Both the position numbers and the translations under genes were made by a program. A DNA stretch of 64,000 bases from NCBI RefSeq assembly GCF_036669915.1, contig NC_089315.1, positions 18,352,010 through 18,416,009 on the forward strand, read 5' to 3'. A model generated the notes under the pieces. It searched no databases. It was not told the DNA's origin and saw only the letters and a program-made list of their open reading frames with translations. Shown here piece after piece: positions 59,298 through 64,000 of the stretch. The DNA comes from Pocillopora verrucosa (Eukaryota > Cnidaria > Anthozoa > Scleractinia > Pocilloporidae). Each line of letters begins with the position of its first letter. The first letter of the stretch is position 1.

Positions 59298-62200
59298 AGA
59301 TGGTTGGGTGGAGAGGGGGGTAAGTTCCTAACGAAACTGTGGTGCTGAGATGGTTGGGTGGGGGGGGGTAAGTTCCTAAAGAAACTGTGGTGCTGAGATG
59401 GTTGGGTGGGGGGGGGGGGGTATTACAAGATCGTTTTGTTCCAGAAACTGAGTTGATAATGTAACTTGGCCATTGTAAACAGTTTCTGTAACAGTTTTCA
59501 GCTTTAGAAACTCTTTACAATAGTTAACTTATTATCAATATACGCGGCCAAATAGAAAATCGGCCTCTTCAAAACACATGCTCAGCAGGCTGCAAAAGAC
59601 TGACAGAGGGCTGCTAATGCATTATCAGCCCTACAGCTGATTGGTTCTTGCTTCATCATCCGATGGATTTTAACCAATTAGAGTAAGCCTAGTGTTGACG
59701 CGGGAAAACCATTCATTTGCAAAACTCCAGTTTTGAACTGCAGTTTTTTCAGTCGTCGAATCGTCTTCGAGCGAAAAGTGAAGTAATGGAAGAAATTAGC
59801 AGTCAAAACTCAGATTTGGGGCTAGAAGATTTGGACAAATTAGAAGCAAAAGGTCAGGCGGAAAATACAAAGAGAGCCACTTCGTGGGGGATCAAAAAAT
59901 TCAAGAAATGGTGCGACAAACGAAATCTGAAAGTTGACTTCAATTGTGTAACACCGGTTGAGCTAAATGAATTACTGCGGAAATTCTACGCTGAAGTTAA
60001 ATCGGAAAAAGGCCAACCGCTAACACCAAGTACTCTAACTGGTATTCGTGCTGCGATCCACCAACAGTTGACTTCAGCTCCAATAAGCAGGAGTATGAAT
60101 ATTATGCAAGACAGCAAATTTCTTTCAGCGAACAAAATGTTTGAAGCCAAGTGCAAGCTGTATACAAAAGAGCTTGTTCAATCAGCACTTACATGATGAT
60201 TTGAAGTGACTTTGAATTCGTCATTCACTTAGCTTGTATTATTAAAACTCACATTCTTGATATCATTTGGCCTTGTTTATTGATAATAATGATAATGACA
60301 TGACTTTTTTCGGGAATATTGTTTATTTGTGCCCTTGTAGTGTCATTTGCGGCCCGAGCGCGAGGGCCGCAAATGACACTACGCGGGCGCAAATAAACAA
60401 TGTTCCCGAAAAAAGTCATGTTATTCCCATATTATCATTATAAGGCCAAATTATCTAAGTAAGATTTAGCTAACTAGTAATAGTGTTTTGAATAAATCCA
60501 CCAACTGTCTCATGTGACACGTTTTGACGTGAAGTGAAAGACTTAATCACAGGAGGAAAAACTCCTAAAAGTCAGAAGAAAGAAGTTCTCAGTGAATAAA
60601 TTTTTACCTTAAGACTCTTCATGTTTTCTATTGCCAAGTGGTGCATAGCTTCCATCTTTGAAACCAAGGCAAACTTCAATGCATAGAGGGTTTTGCACTT
60701 GAGCAACATCAGATTGTACATATGAGAGCAGCACTGAAAATAAAATTTCACCATAATACCATAATAAGCAAAGATGACATGCTACACACCAAGCTTCTGT
60801 AATATTTCATTTTAAGCTGTGTGGCAATTCAACTACAACATGCCTCACAAGGGTGGAACTTAATTTGAGCAAAAAATTTTTTCCACAAAATCATTAATTC
60901 CACTAAGTGTCTACAGCTGTACCTCTACATTGAGACTTGTCGTACGGCACAGCTGTTTTAACATGTCAATCACACTCTCTCCATCACCATGACATCGAAT
61001 TATTTTGTCCATGAGTTGCACCCAAGGGTTTGCTGATGGCTCCTCACTGAAATATGACAATTTCTTTTTAACAAAAATCACTGCAAGATATGCATAACTT
61101 ATTGGAGAACAAAAGGATGTCAAACAAACCTCAGCCTGATCACTTACTTGAGTTCTGTAGCTGCAAGCACAGGCCATATCTGCAAGAGGGTTCCTAAACA
61201 AAGCAGCTGTGAGAGGGAGAGGCTTTCACTCAAAAGAGTCTCAAACAGTTGGTGCCTCTTTGTGTCACTATCAATGTCTTCCAGTGTAAGCTGTACCAAG
61301 ACATACATGAGATAAGAAATTAAAATTAGTCAGTTATGTTTACTGATCACTTTGTATGTGATGCTTAAAGAGTGTTGTTTACTGGGCCTTCCTTGTTAAT
61401 TTGCCAACAACCATTTTGTGACCAGCAACTTTAAACTGTGGAGTGAAAAAAAAGATGTCTTTTGTATAGTAACCTGATCTGCATTTCAGATGTACTATTT
61501 GTGATTGGATTCCTCTGTGGGGAGAAAAAGCAGTTGAAGTTTCCAAAACTCCCAAAAAGGCTAGTGGCTTCATTACTCAGTTAGTAGTGGCACCCAACCA
61601 GTATCAAGGAGACAGAGGTTCTTTTCCCTTTGAAGCCTGGATGTTTAAAGGTTTCTCATTTTGCAATGACTTTTGTTATAACAAGAGAACAATGTGTTAC
61701 TTGTAACATAATTATCTGAATTATACCAACACAACAGAAGTACTTTAAAACCTAGTGGACAATCTGCAGTAACAGATGACAAGTCACAGGATAACTAACA
61801 ATAATACAAATGGTGGTTAATTGAGCTGCACTTGGTTAGTTCATATTGTAGAGTGCTGCACTGTTGTGTGAAAGGTTGAGAGTTCAAGCCTTGGAACAGA
61901 CCAAAACTCGAGTCTTGAAAAAACTGAGGAGAATGTGCAGTGCAACATTGTATGATATTCCAGTCTTCTTGGATAAGGGTAATAAAGCATAAGCTCCTCT
62001 CTTGCATGTTCTCTGAACTGGTTGGCAGGGGACATTAAAGAATCCCTGCACTTCGTACAAAGACTATGAGAATGTAGCTCCCACTATTGTGGTCTGGCCT
62101 TTTTATTGTTTAAACAGAATCCCAATAAAACTGACTTTAGAACTGAACTGGGCCAGCCTGTTAAAATATCACCAACATATAAAGGAGCAAATTTACTCAT

Positions 62201-63716
62201 GAAATCCTCAGTGGCGTATGTTACCTTTATGTTCCATGTTGATGACACAATGGCATCAGTTTGATAAAATAACAAAAGAAACGTGTCTTCTCCACTTAGG
62301 TCAAAGGACTCTTCCATCAACTGAAGAACTGTGGTCTTTATTGCAGCAGACACAGTTACATCTGCACAGAATGGTCGTAAACACTCCAAGACATCCTCTT
62401 GATTGGTCATCGTCCCTCCCTTTTCAATATGCATGCTTACTGTCTGAAGAATTGTCTGTAAAACATCTATGGGTTTCTTGTCACTAAGCCAGGGATGAGA
62501 AGAGTTTTTTGTTTCACTAAGAACAAAAAACAAATTAAAACACATCACAATGTTGCAAGCCATACAATTCAGCCAACTCACTGTATAACATGAAACATGT
62601 CACTTTCTTAGCAAACATGTAAGTCATTTGAGGAATATATAATGAGAGTAAGTTTCCAAAAAAACTGTAAAGTTGCATCGTTGAAGCTATTGTGGAGATA
62701 ATTTGGTTTTGTCAACTGGGTTGATAATGTAAATTGGCCATTTAAAAGAGAATAGCAAAGAAGGCTTATGACTAGGCTATAACATAATGTAACCTGCTAA
62801 GAAAACACTGTAAATGATTCATTAGATTTTCTATGACTGTGAAGTTATATTAGAAAGCTGTAGGTCATCCCAAGCAGGCAGGTGCACACCCCCTGCTCCC
62901 TTTCCCAAGACTGCCCCTGCTCCCACACTATAATTATAATCTGAAAAACTAACCTGAAAGATTCCAGTACAACTTTAAGGGTTTGCTGTACTGTCTTTCC
63001 CACTCTGCCTGTCTGTGGTTTTTGGCGGGATGCCAGCAAAAGGAGCTCATTGATGGTGTCCAAAGATGCACCTCCTATCAGCATGAGTGACACTAGCTCA
63101 CAAATCTCATGTGGTTCAGAGCGGGACAATGCAAACAGGCGAGCATAGCTTGTACCTATATCCTGCAAGGAAAACAGGTCCAGATCACAAGCATTTGTTA
63201 AAACAAGAATAAACAAAAAAAGCATTAAATATCTGTAGCCACAGTAAAAAATGAATCTTAAAAAAATGCATGTATTGTGGGCACTCTTATGTCACGTGTT
63301 TATGTTGGAAATATGTCACTAGCCCATTTGTTAAAATAAATAAAATAACAAACATTAAAAAATTAGGAATAAAAAACTTAAATGAAACAATTTTAACAGC
63401 AAGAAATCCATTATCTTTGCTATGTAACTTGTTTTCCTGCCAGTTGACTGAAAAGTATGATGCTACCTAATGCATTCAAAATGATGTCATCTTTCAATAA
63501 AATTTGCACAGTGGAACTTCAGTTGAAGCTTTGCTGGCAAATTAAACTGCAATTACTGACTATTCCCATTATTAAAACTGGATGTTTGAACAACAACACA
63601 CCTCATCATGCTCTGTCAGTTCATAAATAAGGGGATCAGCAAGGGACTCAAGGTGTCTACAAGACTGTTCCAAATGGGTGATGACTTGCTCAAAGGTAAC
63701 ATTCTGCCCAAGAGCG
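57955..63716 (-). CDS. Large helical protein, C-terminal seven exons (NBAS-like, tentative)
   Basis: Minus-strand gene entering from the right edge. Exons, in order of translation, are 63602-63716, 62954-63162, 62225-62516, 61148-61290, 60923-61046, 60608-60733 and 57955-58281 (stop). All junctions are GT-AG and phases agree, giving about 445 residues. The sequence is almost wholly alpha-helical with no catalytic motif: FEQVITHLEQSCRHLESLAD, TSYARLFALSRSEPHEICEL, TVSAAIKTTVLQLMEESFDL, SLSLSQLLCLGTLLQIWPVL, and near the end GTHPALRTFDSALGALSRWL. The end, with a helical-solenoid character, reminds me of NBAS (NRZ tethering complex, Golgi-to-ER transport; nonsense-mediated decay), but I could not verify this. 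Another large tether or solenoid protein is possible. The 5' part is outside the window. Confidence 0.6.
58776..59425. repeat. G-rich minisatellite, about 13 units of 46-52 bp
   Basis: Units of 'gtttctgaagaaactgtggt' + 'gctgagatggttgggtgaa' + a run of 6-12 G. Each unit starts with a small palindrome (GTTTCTNAAGAAAC). It is followed by 'gagttgataatgtaacttgg', which also occurs at the Penelope-like element end (6025) and near 62725. The array therefore seems to have grown from a Penelope-derived end. It lies in the last intron of the minus-strand gene. The open frame 58870-59067 is an artefact of the repeat. Confidence 0.9.
59786..60196 (+). pseudogene. Truncated Crypton-type recombinase ORF (N-terminal domain only)
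   Basis: 136-residue frame from the ATG at 59786. It resembles the N-terminal SAM-like core-binding part found before the DUF3504/tyrosine-recombinase domain of Crypton-derived proteins (KIAA1958/QRICH1/ZMYM group): AENTKRATSWGIKKFKKWCD (residues about 27-46), ELNELLRKFYAEV, LTPSTLTGIRAAIHQQLT, and KFLSANKMFEAKCK. It then ends (ELVQSALT stop) before any catalytic domain. It is antisense in the last intron of the minus-strand gene. Upstream at 59640-59785 there is no clear promoter. It is probably a degraded or non-autonomous element rather than a host gene. Confidence 0.6.
60265..60455. repeat. Long near-perfect palindrome
   Basis: Arms of about 90 bp around a centre at 60360. The inner arms (60299-60420) read 'catgacttttttcgggaata' ... 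'gtgtcatttgcggccc' on one side and the complement on the other, with few mismatches. The loop is only 'gagcgcga'. The outer arms ('ggcctt...aataatgataa') are less well matched. It can fold into a very stable hairpin or cruciform. It follows the Crypton-like ORF and may be a terminal structure of that element or an independent fold-back element. Confidence 0.85.
62640..62760. repeat. Penelope-terminus-like fragment in an intron
   Basis: 'gtaagtttccaaaaaaactg' followed by 'gtcaactgggttgataatgt' and 'aaattggccat', the same word order as at the Penelope-like element end near 6020 and beside the minisatellite at 58776-59460, but without tandem growth. It lies in the intron between exons 62225-62516 and 62954-63162. 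Confidence 0.5.
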
Positions 63717-64000
63717 CTACAATAAAAAATATTTCATCAGTTTGATACCTATTATGTCATATATATGCCTCTTCAGAAAAGGTAAGTAAATAAAACCCAA
63801 CATCAAATAGGAGTAACTTACAATTATAGTGTTCTCTGACAACAAAAGTTAAAAAAAATATCAATGATCTCAGTCATTGTCAGAATGGATGTGTATGTGT
63901 GAAGTGCTTTTTCCTATCTGTTCTGCTAATTCTCAGAGAATCAAAAGAGCGGAGAATTCTATGGGATGAAAATTTATAACCTATTATCCTGAACCTCTGA

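Overview
This window reads as nuclear DNA of an animal, most likely a cnidarian (probably a stony coral). That placement is inference. It rests on AT-rich DNA, spliceosomal GT-AG introns, a Penelope-like element with a hammerhead-type motif, CR1/L2-, L1/Tx1-, hAT- and Crypton-like elements, and a lineage-specific cluster of intronless class A GPCRs. No prokaryotic gene organisation is present.

Positions 1 to about 51,900 form a decayed tandem (segmental) duplication. A block of several kilobases, ending in a GPCR gene, has been copied repeatedly. I count eight GPCR copies, all on the + strand. Three are open over the whole receptor (15132-16160, 33840-34997, 48854-49882). One is open but stops at the end of TM7 (25584-26444). 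Four are broken (7786-8472, 35143-35696, 36493-36907, 45016-45906). The non-coding spacers carry the same blocks in the same order, so most of this half is paralogous to itself. Later insertions interrupt individual units: a 5'-truncated L1/Tx1-like LINE (1279-2146), a Penelope-like element (6011-7747), a 755-bp terminal-inverted-repeat element built of GTTTCGCCC motifs (12201-12955), a 21-bp minisatellite (20912-21375), an internally deleted hAT element (22700-25350), a 3.2-kb terminal-inverted-repeat element carrying a decayed ORF of unknown family (28815-31992), and a CR1/L2-like LINE with a 2A-like motif in its long N-terminal extension (about 38972-42836).

Positions 52,100-64,000 are different: single-copy, intron-containing, conserved genes. 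CIAO2A (FAM96A, cytosolic iron-sulfur assembly) lies on the + strand in six coding exons that join in frame (52230-55930). One of these is a 20-nt microexon, and a YY1-type promoter motif lies just upstream. Convergent to it on the - strand are the last seven exons of a large helical protein, tentatively NBAS-like (57955-63716), whose 5' part lies outside the window. Its last intron holds a G-rich minisatellite, a truncated Crypton-type recombinase ORF in opposite orientation, and a near-perfect palindrome.

The GPCRs probably sense an extracellular ligand at the cell surface. They have an aminergic-type Asp in TM3 but lack the canonical TM3-ECL2 disulfide, and their C-tail contains a 15-residue repeat that varies in number between paralogues. 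The two conserved genes at the right are housekeeping genes with no evident link to the array.
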